DNA from: Pipra filicauda
Lineage: Eukaryota > Chordata > Aves > Passeriformes > Pipridae
Direction of reading: 5' to 3'
Length of the DNA stretch: 64,000 nucleotides
Assembly (NCBI RefSeq): GCF_003945595.2
Contig: NW_024104620.1
Span: 3,839,927-3,903,926, forward strand
Below the pieces are notes generated by a model. That model searched no databases. It worked only from the letters and a program-made list of their open reading frames with translations, and had not been told where the DNA came from. A program made the position numbers and the translations under genes. Shown in pieces: positions 32,241 to 42,871 of the stretch (position 1 is its first letter; each line of letters begins with the position of its first letter).

Positions 32241-32745
32241 GGTAACTCGTCTGCCTGGGCCCCTGGTGTTGGCAAAATGGGAATTAACGTGACAAAAGCA
32301 ACACAGAGGGTTTTTGTTTTAAATAAAGAAGGGGGGGGAGATCTATATAAACAAGTTCTCTCTGCGCACACACACAAATTCAGAGGGACACAAACTCTTA
32401 GGGAAGGACTGAGGCGCGTTGCTGGTGTTTAGGATGAAAGCAGCAGGCAAAGCCTTCCCTCACTGCCCAGTTTCTCCCCAAACCATCGAGGAGGAAAGCC
32501 TGGGAGAGAGGAAGGGAGAAGACAGAGAGCGCTGGCTTAAGACAAACAGGGTCATGCGTGACCAGGAGCCCGGCTCTTTTAAAACAATTAGAGAAATAAA
32601 CACAGGGAGAGGTGGAGAGGCTCGCGCAGGGAAACCCCAGCGCAGGACACTCTTCCGCTCCGTCTCCCTCACGCACATTCCTCCATGGACTCGTCTGCCC
32701 TGCTCTTTACCAAAGAAAACAGGACTTTGGGATAACACACCAGAG
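32241..32745. other. non-coding, nothing recognised
   Basis: Average sequence with a short G run (32331-32339) and an (AC)n at 32369-32378. No gene recognised. Confidence 0.45.
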
Positions 32746-32749
32746 CTTC

Positions 32750-33010
32750 TACCCCACTGCAGATACACAAAAGAAATTGAACACTTTTGGGTTGCCCTTA
32801 GCAACCTAATTGCATCAGTACATTGCACACAGGAGCCAAAGTAACTGAATTTTGATGAAAAGACGGCGGTAATTTACGGCATCACGAAATTAGTTGTCAT
32901 AGCGACGGGTTAATTACATCTCAAATTAACAATGCAAGTGTGGTGAAATTAAATATAAATCATATTTTCTGCATAAATTATAGGGGTTGATTAGACCGGG
33001 GCTCGGGGAG
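32750..33010. promoter_or_regulatory. candidate enhancer with two RFX X-box-like sites
   Basis: Contains GTTGCCCTTAGCAAC (32791-32805), a full match to the degenerate X-box GTNRCC-N3-RGYAAC and the centre of a perfect GGTTGC/GCAACC inverted repeat, and GTTGTCATAGCGAC (32893-32906; 11 of 14). Between and around them lie CCTAATTGC, GGTAATTTACGG, GAAATTAGTTG, GGGTTAATTAC, CAAATTAACAATG, GAAATTAAATATAAATC and GCATAAATTATAGG. X-boxes bind RFX factors, and such motifs are known to be enriched in vertebrate conserved non-coding elements. This is the strongest regulatory candidate in the window. Confidence 0.5.
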
Positions 33011-33189
33011 AGGGAAAGGTTGAGCCGCCATGGGCCTACGCAGCTTTCTGAGCCGACGAGAGAGTCTCCTGGAAACATCGGGAGGAAGACGGAGTAGGGG
33101 GGGAATGAAAAAGTGTCAAAGAAAAAAAACGCACTGCCTCGCTGCTCATCTTCTGTGGGGTTTTCTTTGGCTTTTTAATTGTTACCTGA

Positions 33190-33310
33190 ACTCTCCCTTA
33201 GTTTCCCCCCGCGGCTGCAGGAGGAAGCGGGGAGAGGAGCCAGGCCCACGCACCGCGGAGCTGAGCGCCCGTCCCGCCCCGGCACCGGCACCGCGTCGGG
33301 GAAGCTGAGC
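33190..33310. promoter_or_regulatory. CpG-rich patch
   Basis: Dense CG over about 110 bp (CACCGCGGAGCTGAGCGCCC, GGCACCGCGTCGGGG) close to the X-box block. It is too short to be a confident promoter island. Confidence 0.4.
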
Positions 33311-35335
33311 TGTGCAGCGTGTGGGCTGCCTGCCCTCACACCCCCTGCCCTCTCCACGGGCCAGAACGAGGGGCCGGCTCACACCAGCACTGCTTGTGAT
33401 CTTTGTGCCCAGCAGAGAAGCCTCGTGGCCAGCCCAGCTCCCTCGGTGCAGGTCACCACATGCCATCCTACACCCCTGGAGTCGCGCTGCAGCTGCCCCG
33501 GCTCTAACACATCCCTAACCTCTAATTTCTCGCCTGGTTCACGGCAACAACATGAAATGTGGTCTGCCAAACTGAGGAAATCCATTCCTGGCAGAGTTTC
33601 TGCCCGGAGGAGTGGCACAGCCTGACCTGACACTGGACGGGGAGAGGAAGGCGATCTCTGACGGGTTCTCACCCGCAGTTTCTGTTCGGAGCACACCCCG
33701 AAAAGCAGGTCAAACCAAGTGCTGAAATCAGAGGCTAAAGGGAGCAAGAGAAAGTATGTGACACTGCTAAGAAACAGCAGCAGGTAAAAGAGGGCACTAG
33801 TGCCCAGCTTCTGCTCAGACATACCAAAAGATCACCCTGCCCAACACATGCAGAGCAAACCCCACTTGTGCTCGGACCCCAGCCCCGTGCCCCCCTGCTT
33901 GGGGCAGCAGGACGGGTATGGCAGAGACTGCAGCAAAGCTGGGAGTGGGTCACCAGCTGCAGCACCAAGGAGCTGTGTGGTTGCTCTATTAAACTCTTGG
34001 TGACCCTCGGCGGGCGCGGAGCATCACCACTCACAATGGGACACAGCGAACAACAAACAGCAACTACTGAAAGAGTGGCTAAAAATACCCAGCCCCCTGC
34101 AGCCCTGGGAGCTGGGTGCCTAAAGGAGCTCCAGCCTCCCCTCCCATGGCCACTCTCCTCTTGGCTTCCCAGGGGCTCACAGGGGAAGGTCACAGTCCTC
34201 TGAGGGTACAGTGATTTTGCCTGGCTGCCAACCAGCCCTGCCCCAAGCAGGGGATGATGTTCAAGAGCCTGGCACTGCTCTCCTCTCAGGCCCTGGCTTC
34301 TGCTGCCAGCCAGGGTGACAAGGGGCACCAGGCTGCTCTGTACAGGGCCCTAGTGCTGTGCCCAGCCAGCCCCTGCCAGCTGCAGCACAAGTGGTGAGGA
34401 GAGGGGATGTGGAAAGTGTCTGCTCCAGGAAGGAGAGGGGACGTGGTAAATGTTCATTCCAGGAAGGAGGGGACTCAGCTGTCAGGAAAGGACACATGGG
34501 AGTCAAACCATCCAAGCATGGTCCTCTGCTTCCTGCTTCTCTGAGCAGAGTGAGGAAAACCTCAACAGAAAGTCTGCAAAGGGCAGACAGGACATACCTG
34601 CAGCACAGGCAGACAACCATTAAGGTTGGGAGGAGTGGGGTGAGCTGCCCTCCCAGCTCCATGAGCCAACAAGGCTTCCCACAGCCCTGCAGGACTCGCT
34701 GCAGTCCCCAGCACAAAGGGAGATTCCCATGTTTAACTCAGACATGTACTACCCCTGAAGAGAAAGCACCCAGGAACCTTTCCCACTGTGCCACTCTTGC
34801 AGAACGTGGTGACAAAGCTCCCAGGGGCTGCTCTCAGCCCAAAACCTTACACTGCAGGTTTGTCTTCCCATCCCAGTCCCGCTAACTTTGCCTGTAACCC
34901 TCCTGCAGCCACCACCAGAGGAGTGACTGGAGGCATAGAGCTCTTTGGGGACCTCCCTAAAATAACAGTTCCCTCCCACTTTAGAAATGTTTCTCACATA
35001 GCCTGCATCTGCCCAGACTCCTTTACGCTCACAGGGGCCATCTGCTCAGGGTGAAACACAGCTCTGCCACCTCCCAGGTACCCTCTCGGTTCCCAGCTCC
35101 TCACCTGTGCTGCCACACTGCTTTGCCTCCTGCCCACACAGCTCACAGGCAGCACTCACACGAAACACTGAGATCCTCACAAAATCCTGCCACATTTCAT
35201 CCGGGCCTGGATGAGGAATTTCTCAAGTAGGGGAATTTGGGGTTTGTTGTTTTGTTTTTTTTTTCAGAGGGGAAGGAGGGAGAGCATATGAAAGAAAGGA
35301 AGGAAAAAGCCTAAAAGTAAAAAGCCCTCTGGTCC
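33311..35335. other. non-coding, nothing recognised
   Basis: About 2 kb of average sequence. Frames of up to 197 codons occur on the minus strand without domains. A T run lies at 35249-35263. Confidence 0.5.
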
Positions 35336-35515
35336 TGGCAGCCGGCGTGATCGATGGTGGTGGATTTGCATGTACATTTCATTAATTTTTCAGCATGCAT
35401 TTTATTTATCTATGCGCCATACATCTGCTGAAGTTTATATACTTGATAATATATAAATATAGACACACAGCAATCAATACGACATCCGCTTCGCAGAAGC
35501 TTCCATTAGCCCCCC
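35336..35515. promoter_or_regulatory. candidate enhancer with POU octamer
   Basis: Includes GTGATCGATGG, a perfect octamer ATTTGCAT (35364-35371), TTTCATTAATTTTTC, GCATGCATTTTATTTATC, TTGATAATATATAAATATAG and CAGCAATCAATACG. AT-rich with crisp edges, directly before a C run and a CpG-rich patch. Confidence 0.45.
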
Positions 35516-35569
35516 ACACTCCCCCCCCCTTCCCTTCCTCATTTCCACAACCTGCTGCCTGGGCACCTT

Positions 35570-35790
35570 GTGCTGTTCAATCGGTTTCCGATTTTCATTA
35601 GCGGTGGAGCTCCGGCTCCCCCGGCCCGGCCCTCCCCGCTCCCATTCATCCCCCGGCCCGGGAGCCGCTGCCCCGCGCTGGGGGAGCCTCTCCTGCTCGT
35701 CTCCCCTTGCTGTGTCAATGGGCTTCCCGAGCCGCAAGCGCCGGGATGCTGGGGCTGCCCCGAGCCTGAGGGACACCTCGGAGCGCTCCC
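35570..35790. promoter_or_regulatory. CpG-rich patch
   Basis: CG-dense sequence (CCCGGCCCGGGAGCCGCTGC, GAGCCGCAAGCGCCGGG) beside the octamer block. The right-hand end of the window's longest open frame lies over it. Confidence 0.45.
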
Positions 35791-37265
35791 AGCATTCCCT
35801 TCCTTCCAGCTGCCCAGTGGGATTCTCCGGGTGGGCAGCGGGAGCAGCGCAGAGCCCTGCCTTGGATACGGACACTCCTGGCTACTCTCACACCACCTTC
35901 TGCTTCCCTTCCCCAAATAAGCCACAGCCAAGGCCTGAATGTCCACATGGACCAAACGCCCTCGATCCTTTGGCTGTTTGGTTTCTCCATCCCATGTAAC
36001 TCCATCATCCCACGGTCTGCAGTGTGTTGCAGGTGATACACAGTGTGTGGATGTGGGTGGGAGAGAGGGGGAGCACATCCAGCTGGTTCCCTGGAGGGGA
36101 ATTCTCCAAGGAGGAGGGCTCTGAGCCAAACAGGGCACCCTGGCACGCTGCTGCCCAGCCGAATTACCTCCTGCGACATGGCCCGGAATCTTATTAAGTG
36201 GCTTTGTAGCCAGGATCAAACCACAGCTCCTAAGAACAGCCTGGGTCAGTGTAAACTGTGGCCTAAATTCCCTTTTTTTTCTTGGTGGACTGTCTTCTCT
36301 CTGCCTTAATTGCTCCTCGAAGTTTGGGAATTTAACTTGGCCATCCAATCTGTCCTCTCTTGGGAAGAGCTGTTCTACACTCCATTTCTGATCTGTCACA
36401 CATCTCAGGCATGTCACACTCCATGGAACGTTTCTAGTCCCCCTTTCCATGCCAGTTTGCAACTCCATAGGAAGGAGTGTTTCTCATTATTGATTTATCT
36501 GTCTTCACTACAGTCTTTATCTCAAATTGGCTGGTCCATCTACAGGGCAACTTACAAACATCTGCAGCCTGGAAGGAACACTTGGGAACCACTCAAACTA
36601 CTTTCTTTAACAGCCAGGCAGCACATCATGTCAGACAAGAACTGTAGTGTGGAAGTACCTCGCGTCACAGGGAAATACAACTGGGGAATTTACTTTAAAA
36701 GAGTAACTGTTCCTATTATTATTATAACTGACTACAAGCAAATCAGTGCAAAGCCTGAGGAAATTTATAAATGCTTTTTCCCCTGATTTAGGCTGGGAAA
36801 AGAGATCTGTTCACAGGAGAGAATGTATGGGAGGGTATGTGAGAGCAGAGCAAAGAAATTAAAGCCCAAGTGACAGATTTCCAGGGAACAGGTCTGAACC
36901 ACGAGTACATCTTTCCTGTCTGATTAAGGAGCCGCAGAACCTCTTTAACAACCCACTGGCCCTGCGTGGCCAAACCCTTTGCTCTCCCAAATCCCAGCTG
37001 GGCACTGCTCTCCTCAGGCAGGAGGCCCCTGGCTGATGTGGAGATGCAAGTGGAGGGTTTGGCAGCAGACCCTGCCCCACCACAGCCTGTCCTTGGCACC
37101 TGGAGGTGGCCACAGGCACCCAAACCTCAACTTGTCCACCACAACCCCTTCTCCTGTATCCCAAGAGCCTTCCTTCCCAGCTGCATCCCACTCCATGCCA
37201 CAAACACCATCCAGCTGGTGGTCAACGGGAGGCTTGCGAAGGGGAGAGAGACTGAAAATAAATAA
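35791..37265. other. non-coding, with long unassigned open frames
   Basis: A 309-codon minus-strand frame (35539-36468) and a 158-codon plus-strand frame (36310-36786) overlap this stretch. Neither shows a known domain, signal peptide or convincing splice context, and they overlap each other at 36310-36468. They are treated as chance frames. The region 36690-36790 is AT-rich. Confidence 0.45.
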
Positions 37266-37269
37266 AAGG

Positions 37270-37520
37270 ATGCCTGTGCCTTTAAAAGAATTTTCATTTA
37301 TAGGCTCTTCTCCTCTTCCACCATTTCAGTGATCTATATGCAAATATGCTAATGAATGCAAATTAAGACACCACTTTTAGTCCCAATTTAATAGAAAGCA
37401 TTAAAATACCTTTTTTTTTTTCCCAAAAAACTCCATATGCATGAAGGAAAGGCTCTTTTAAATTTATTTTATTTATTTTTTAATTTTTTAACTTTTTGTT
37501 AAAGTCACATCCAGCAGCAA
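37270..37520. promoter_or_regulatory. candidate enhancer with tandem POU octamers
   Basis: Two perfect ATGCAAAT octamers in the same orientation at 37338-37345 and 37356-37363 (18 bp apart) are separated by ATGCTAATGA and followed by TAAGAC. Further right are CAATTTAATAG, GCATTAAAATACC, CCATATGCATG and a run of T/A. Closely spaced octamers with an intervening TAAT suit cooperative POU binding. Confidence 0.5.
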
Positions 37521-37975
37521 ACACACCATCAAAGTGCTGGAAACAAGGAGGGGAAATCTGACTGACATTTCCAGGTGCCAATTACTAAGATCTCGTTCTT
37601 CTTCTGGGAGGACTGTGAATTAATTCCTTCTATTTTTTAAAAGGAGCTATTAAAGCTGATGGTACAGCTACGCTGTTCTCACTCCGAGTCTCCCCCACAC
37701 CTCGAACAGAATGAAGCTGTGGAAGGAATCCCGTCACATCCACAGAGACGTTACACAGTGTGGAAGGTTACACTCACTTTTTGGAGGGACAGGTGTAGAA
37801 AAGCACCAGGGAGTGGTGCACACACACATAATCCTGGCTCTGCAGGGGGGACACATCCTGACCAGGAGCTGTAATTAAAGCCTGGTACTTGGGGGGGCTG
37901 TGACAGCACTAAAAACTGACACTATTGCCACGGGACCTCCCAGCCTCCCGTTCCCGGAGAAGCCTCCAATCCCAA
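37521..37975. other. non-coding, nothing recognised
   Basis: Average sequence with small AT-rich cores (GTGAATTAATTCC at 37615-37627, TGTAATTAAAGCC at 37870-37882). No gene recognised. Confidence 0.45.
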
Positions 37976-37989
37976 CGTCAGCCTTCCCA

Positions 37990-38465
37990 GCCTTTTCAAA
38001 ATATGCTTAGCTTAGTTCAATGAACAAAAACCTCCAAAAACCAACAGATGCAACGCTAGATTATGTTAGCAATGCTGTGAAAGTCTACAGGAAAATAAAC
38101 TATGACTCATCTTTTTAAAAGTACTTTAAAGACAAATCTTTCCACTCAAGCAAAAATCACGGCTCTTACCAAAACTTTTTGAGATGAAAAATGTAAATGA
38201 AGTAACAGTCAAACTTTTCACAAATCCAAAGTAATTCTTTGTAGTTGTTCATATACAGAAAGAAACACCATTTTCCTTCAAATATTTCATGTGGCTGTTT
38301 TCTAAATGAAAACTTTCTGCACTTAACTACCTCCTCACCTACCACCATCATCTCATTTTATCTGAAAATCCAAGGTTCAAAACTGTGTAAGGCCTAAAAG
38401 GTTGCCTCCATTTAACCCACAGCAACTTCTTTACACATCTTTATACATATATTTTAATTGAGAAG
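37990..38465. promoter_or_regulatory. extended AT-rich region, possible regulatory
   Basis: About 470 bp of high-AT, non-repetitive sequence with AATATGCTTAGC, GATTATGTTAGC, AATAAACTATGAC, AAAATCACGG and GTAAATGAAGTAACAG. Complexity is too high for a simple repeat. Motif density is lower than in the best blocks. Confidence 0.3.
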
Positions 38466-39365
38466 CAGGAAATTGCTCCTCACCCAGCCGTACCTGCTGC
38501 ACGGCCCCTTCCCCCAGCGCTGCACACCCAGTGCCACAAGGCCTGAGCAGAGAACAAAAGCAGCCAGACTCCACTCTGCTGACTGGGTTTTATCTGTGGT
38601 AATTTTACCTCCTCCACAAGGCAGTGGGCCAGAGTCTTTTTGCAGCAACACTAGAGTAAATCAAGATCAAAGCCTCCCCCCCAGGATAGTGGTACTGTTA
38701 CTCAGGGATTTACACAGCTCGGGCACGGGTGAGAACCCCGTCCCCGCACGGAGCGGGAGCCCCTCGCTGAACGCCCTTCTGGCTGCCCAGAGCAGGGCCC
38801 TGCCCAGTGACAACTGTGTTAGCAGTGATCAATACACAGAGAGGCCACGGGCTGCATGCCACACTTCTCCTGGATGAGGCCAGGGGAAGGCAGCCCGTCC
38901 CGTGCTCGCTGTGCCAGCTGAGTGCCTGCTCTGCCCACAGGGATCCCGCTGCCCAGCCGAGGTGGCCACTCACCTGGCGGTACAAATAACCCCAATTTCC
39001 TTCTCTAACCAGGATGGTAACAAGCCCACCAGGGACCCATCAGCTCCAGGAGCCACGGCAGAGGAGCTGATGGCCCGCCTTGCACAGGGCCGGCTGCAGT
39101 GACGCCGGATGCTCCACGTCCTGGGGGTGCAGCCCCTGGCACACCCGGAGCTCTCTGCCCACCTCTGGCGTTTGCCCAGGGCCTGTGGCTGCCTCTGAAG
39201 GGGCTCATGGAGTGGGGTGTGCCCCTGAGCCCCCCGTGACACCCTGTGTGACAGACGCTGCTGCTTCACCCAGGGACAGCGATCGCCCCCTCGGCGCAGA
39301 GTTTGCTGCGCCTTTCTCCTCCCCACAAAGCTCCCTGCGAGCAACATGAAAGCACAAAGTGCATA
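38466..39365. other. non-coding, nothing recognised
   Basis: Average to GC-rich sequence without recognised elements. Confidence 0.5.
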
Positions 39366-39369
39366 AATA

Positions 39370-39780
39370 GGCTCCTCTGACATGATTGGGCACATCTCTC
39401 AATGTTTATGGCAGAGAACAGATATTTAGATATTTACAGGGAATATGTTTTGTCGGTGCCAAACCCCAGGTTTTGCTGTCAGAAAAAACAAACAGAAGCA
39501 CCGAAACTTGCCTTCAAATGGAAATCTGCACAGAAGAGAGTGATTTCCCCATCAAACCAGTTTTATTAGATATAAATATCTAATTATTTGTACCAAGTGC
39601 TGGGTTACCAAATATTTTACATGTAACTCGAGATCATGTGTAGGAGTCTTTATAAAAAAAAGACCTGTGTATCTACATATATATACTGAACTTGATTTGA
39701 ATGCCATCTGAAATATTTTTGCTTTTTCTGATTTTTCCAGGATTATTTAAATGAAGATTTTTTTTAAAAAGGAAGACATT
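39370..39780. promoter_or_regulatory. AT-rich region with 20-bp palindrome
   Basis: Contains ATTAGATAT-AA-ATATCTAAT (39565-39584), a perfect 9-bp inverted repeat around AA, and a related GATATTTAGATATTTAC near 39421-39437. Other words are CTAATTATTTG and ATTATTTAAATGAAG. AT-rich throughout but not a simple repeat. Confidence 0.35.
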
Positions 39781-39929
39781 CTCTCTCAGTTTGTAGGAAT
39801 TCTCCTGGCCCTGAACACCTCCCACTCTAAATGTTACTAATGAGACACTTTCACCTCTGAATTTTCCAGCAGGCTTCTTTCCCTCGATCGCTTTTCTAAC
39901 ATCTTTTCAGTGCTGTCCTTGTAATTCTG

Positions 39930-40445
39930 TAAATTCACATTCATGAAAAACACGTTCCAAACACACTCAAGACTCACCAAAGCCCATCCCTCCAAAGATC
40001 AGAATTAATGAAATTAGCAAACATCACAAACACTACATACAAAACTCATACTAATACACAGAGTGTGTATCCTAAAACACACACAAAATCCTTATGACTC
40101 AAGCCCAAACTCCTACACTGGCCTCACACAAGGAAATACATACACAAATCTACATACATACACACTGCAGAGACATATGCCCACACAACAAACACCAAGA
40201 CAGAATAAAAACACACACAAACAGCTTGATAAACACACACATCTCAGCCATACATACATTACCTCCCCAAACCACAAAAAACAGAGCCTAAATATAAACT
40301 CCTCCCCAACAATACACAAACATCCCCCAAAAACACACCACGCACACCCGACGCCTGCCAAGTATAATCACAGATACACACAGCAAATACCTGCTTCAAA
40401 ACACACAACTCATCAGAGGCAGCCCACTAACTACAGAAAAAAGGA
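39930..40445. repeat. A/C-rich, G-depleted degenerate CA tract
   Basis: About 500 bp in which G is nearly absent from the plus strand and AC/CA words dominate (ACATACACAAATCTACATAC, AAAACACACACAAACAGC, CAAACATCCCCCAAAAACAC). No exact period persists, so it looks like an old expanded and mutated CA-rich repeat. The 133-codon plus-strand frame across it (Thr/His/Asn/Gln-rich) is a by-product. Confidence 0.75.
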
Positions 40446-40894
40446 GCTCCATGTGTACATTTAAAGGTTTAACACCTTATGTCAGCTTTTCCTTTCAGGA
40501 GAGTGGGGAAAATGAGAGACAGACAGACGGACAGAGGGGAAGGAGGGAGTGGGCAGGAGGCGATGGGGAGGAGGAAAATGGAAGCTGCCTTGTGGGGAAG
40601 GATATGGATCAGGCTGTCATCTGGAGACCCATCTTCATCCAGAATTAATGCACTGAAGTTCTTTGGTTTTACTCTAAATGGTTTTAAAGAGACAGCCCAA
40701 GCTGTGCCCTGGCTGCCAGGCCCACGGCTGGCTCAGGCACCCGGGGATGGAGCAGGCAGCAGGTCCGGCATTTCAGGGCCGAGCTGGAGAACCCGAGCAC
40801 GCACTGGAGAACCTCCGTGGGAGGGAGGGAGGTTATTTTTGAGATTGGTCCACACGTCCCAAAGAGCTTAACCCGTCAGCTCGCTCTGAGCACT
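40446..40894. other. non-coding, nothing recognised
   Basis: Average sequence with a short GA-rich run at 40510-40580. No element recognised. Confidence 0.45.
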
Positions 40895-41280
40895 CAACAG
40901 GGGCAGGGTGGAGGCCGGCGCTGCCTGACAGCGGCTCCAGGAGCTGTGTCCGAGTGCTGCGGGACAGGGATGAGCGCCGGGATCCCCGCTCCGAGCCACG
41001 GGAAGGCTCTGGCTGTGCGGAGCAGCTGGAGAGAGCCGCACATCCCCGCGGGGAGGGCCGGCACAGCGGGTCCCCATCCTGCTCCGCTCTGCCGGGGAGC
41101 GGGATCAGACGGGAAGTCTGCGAGGCACCGGAGCGAGCAGGCAGAGAGCAGGATGCTGCAGGGAGAGCAAAACCTGCCACCCCTCAGGAGGGGCACGGTG
41201 TGGCTGCCAGAGAGCCCGGGGCACCGCGGGGCGAACGCCGGGAGCCGCCTGGGGAAGGGCTCCTGGGGCCAGCCGGGAGA
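40895..41280. promoter_or_regulatory. CpG-rich region, possible island
   Basis: CG dinucleotides are frequent across about 380 bp (GGCCGGCGC, GATGAGCGCCGGG, CATCCCCGCGGGGAGGGCCG, GAACGCCGGGAGCCG). Frames of up to 257 codons run through it on the plus strand, with several shorter minus-strand frames. None has a domain, which is typical of GC-rich DNA. Confidence 0.5.
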
Positions 41281-41567
41281 GGCCTCCCATGGACACTGGG
41301 AAGAGCAGCCCTCAGTCCAGCCCCTGCGCCCCTCAAACCACAGGCTGTCCTCAGGACAGAGCTCTGGAGGAATGGGATGAGCTGCGTGCTGACCCCCCTC
41401 ACCACCTCCCTCAAGGGAACCAAGACATCCTTACCTCCGACTCCCAGACCCCGGGGGGATGCTACGGTTGGGGCGGGGGAGGAAGAACTGAGAGCAAACA
41501 ACAGCAACAGGAACAGAGTTGAGCCATTTCAATTATTCATATGCCAGATGGATTCTTTTCCTGCCCT

Positions 41568-41581
41568 TTTTTTTTTTTTTT
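41568..41581. repeat. poly-T run
   Basis: T run at the start of an AT-rich stretch that continues into an A run at 41586-41600. Confidence 0.8.
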
Positions 41582-41779
41582 GCTACAAAAATAAAAAAAG
41601 GGGGGAGAACACTGATGTTTGGGGAGTGAAGGGAGGAAAACATATTTTCCCCAAAACAAAGTGCAAAAAAGAGAGGGGAAAGCCCCAGCATACCCATCTC
41701 TGTGTGAGGAGACCACAGGGAGTGTGAGTTTCCACTCACAGGGGAACTCACAAATGACTGATCTTTTATTTTATACGCA

Positions 41780-41910
41780 CAGAGCTAAAGAGAAGGAGAA
41801 AGTGCACCAAAAAAAATATGAGCAAGAGAGAAAGAGGGATGGTGACACAGAGAGAAAGGGACACGGAATGAGAGAGAGAGACAGCAGAGAGAGAGGGAGG
41901 GGGGCAGGCA
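41780..41910. repeat. (GA)n-rich polypurine tract
   Basis: GA-rich with GAGAGAGAGACAGC and AGAGAGAGGGAGG, interrupted by a few pyrimidines. Confidence 0.75.
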
Positions 41911-41929
41911 GAAGAGGGCTTTGACCTTC

Positions 41930-42065
41930 TGTGAAGGATATAAAAAATCCAGCAGCCTCAGGGGACACCCAACTATCTAGCATATTGCTGTTAAAATGTC
42001 TGCAAAATTTAATACACTTGGCATGCCATCTAATCAGTCCTTGGAAACCACGGTTTCTCTCCCTC
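41930..42065. promoter_or_regulatory. AT-rich candidate regulatory core
   Basis: GGATATAAAAAATCC (an imperfect palindrome), CTAGCATATTGC, AAAATTTAATACAC, CTTGGCATGCCATC and CTAATCAG lie in 120 bp. The TTGGCATGCCAT stretch includes a TGGCATGCCA palindrome of NF-I-like type. Confidence 0.3.
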
Positions 42066-42420
42066 CTGCACTCCAACTGTCTCAGACCTCCATCATTTGG
42101 GGACAGGGCTGGGTATTTCCTACAGATGACAGAAAGTTTGGTGTATGCACACAGGGCAGGTTGGGGGGTTCAATTTGTGTTCCATCTGCCTTTTTCGGGG
42201 GGGAAGCAAACAGCTGTCATTTTCCCTCAAAGAAAAAAGTTTGTACGAGATCCCTGCTTGCTGCTGGATGTGCAGGGTGAAGGGTGCCTGGTGCAGTGTG
42301 TGCAGGAACACGTGTGTGTGTGCACGGACAGGGCGAGGACGGACGGATGGACGGACAGGATGCACGGGGTACACACCTCATGGCCCGGCTGCTGCCAAGG
42401 GCAGTGGGCACAGGAGAGGA

Positions 42421-42468
42421 TGGATGGATGGATGGATGGATGGATGGATGGATGGATGGATGGATGGA
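42421..42468. repeat. (TGGA)12 microsatellite
   Basis: Twelve uninterrupted TGGA units inside the first VNTR copy. The longest pure tetranucleotide run in the window and likely polymorphic. Confidence 0.95.
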
Positions 42469-42619
42469 AAACACAGGACACAACCAGCCCCCCAGCCCAG
42501 CTGTGCCAGAGGCAGCGGACACAGGAGGGGTGGGAGGGAGGAATGGATGGATGGGAAGCAGAGGGACACACACACACCCACAGCCCAGCTGTGCCAGGTG
42601 CAGCAGGCACAGGAGAAGC

Positions 42620-42710
42620 TGGAGGGATGAATGGAGGGATGGATGGATAGATGGATGGATGGATGGAAGGATGGATGGATGGAAGGATGGAAGGATGGAT
42701 GGATGATGGA
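42620..42710. repeat. (TGGA)n microsatellite, imperfect
   Basis: About 90 bp of TGGA units with TGGAAGGA and TAGA variants, in the third VNTR copy. Confidence 0.9.
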
Positions 42711-42844
42711 AGGCTGGCTGGTTGGTGGGGGAGCAGAGGGACACACATGCCCCCAGCCCAGCCATGCCAGGGGCAGCAGGCATAGGAGAGGCTGGAGGGA
42801 GGGAGGGATGGATGGATGGAAGGATGGACAGATGGATGGAAGGA

Positions 42845-42871
42845 TGGCTGGCTGGCTGGCTGGCTGGCTGG
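42845..42871. repeat. (GGCT)n microsatellite
   Basis: Almost seven GGCT units, a derived variant of the TGGA array in the fourth VNTR copy. A shorter GGCTGGCTGG occurs near 42711. Confidence 0.9.

Noticed and set aside
32331..32340. Short G run as quadruplex
   Set aside because: A single run only; four separated runs are needed.
40063..40464. 133-codon Thr/His/Asn/Gln-rich frame
   Set aside because: By-product of the G-depleted A/C tract, which rarely encodes stops in this frame.
40954..41727. 257-codon plus-strand frame
   Set aside because: Runs through CpG-rich DNA then a T run and A-rich DNA without change in reading; Arg/Gly/Pro-rich with no domain, and overlapped by minus-strand frames.
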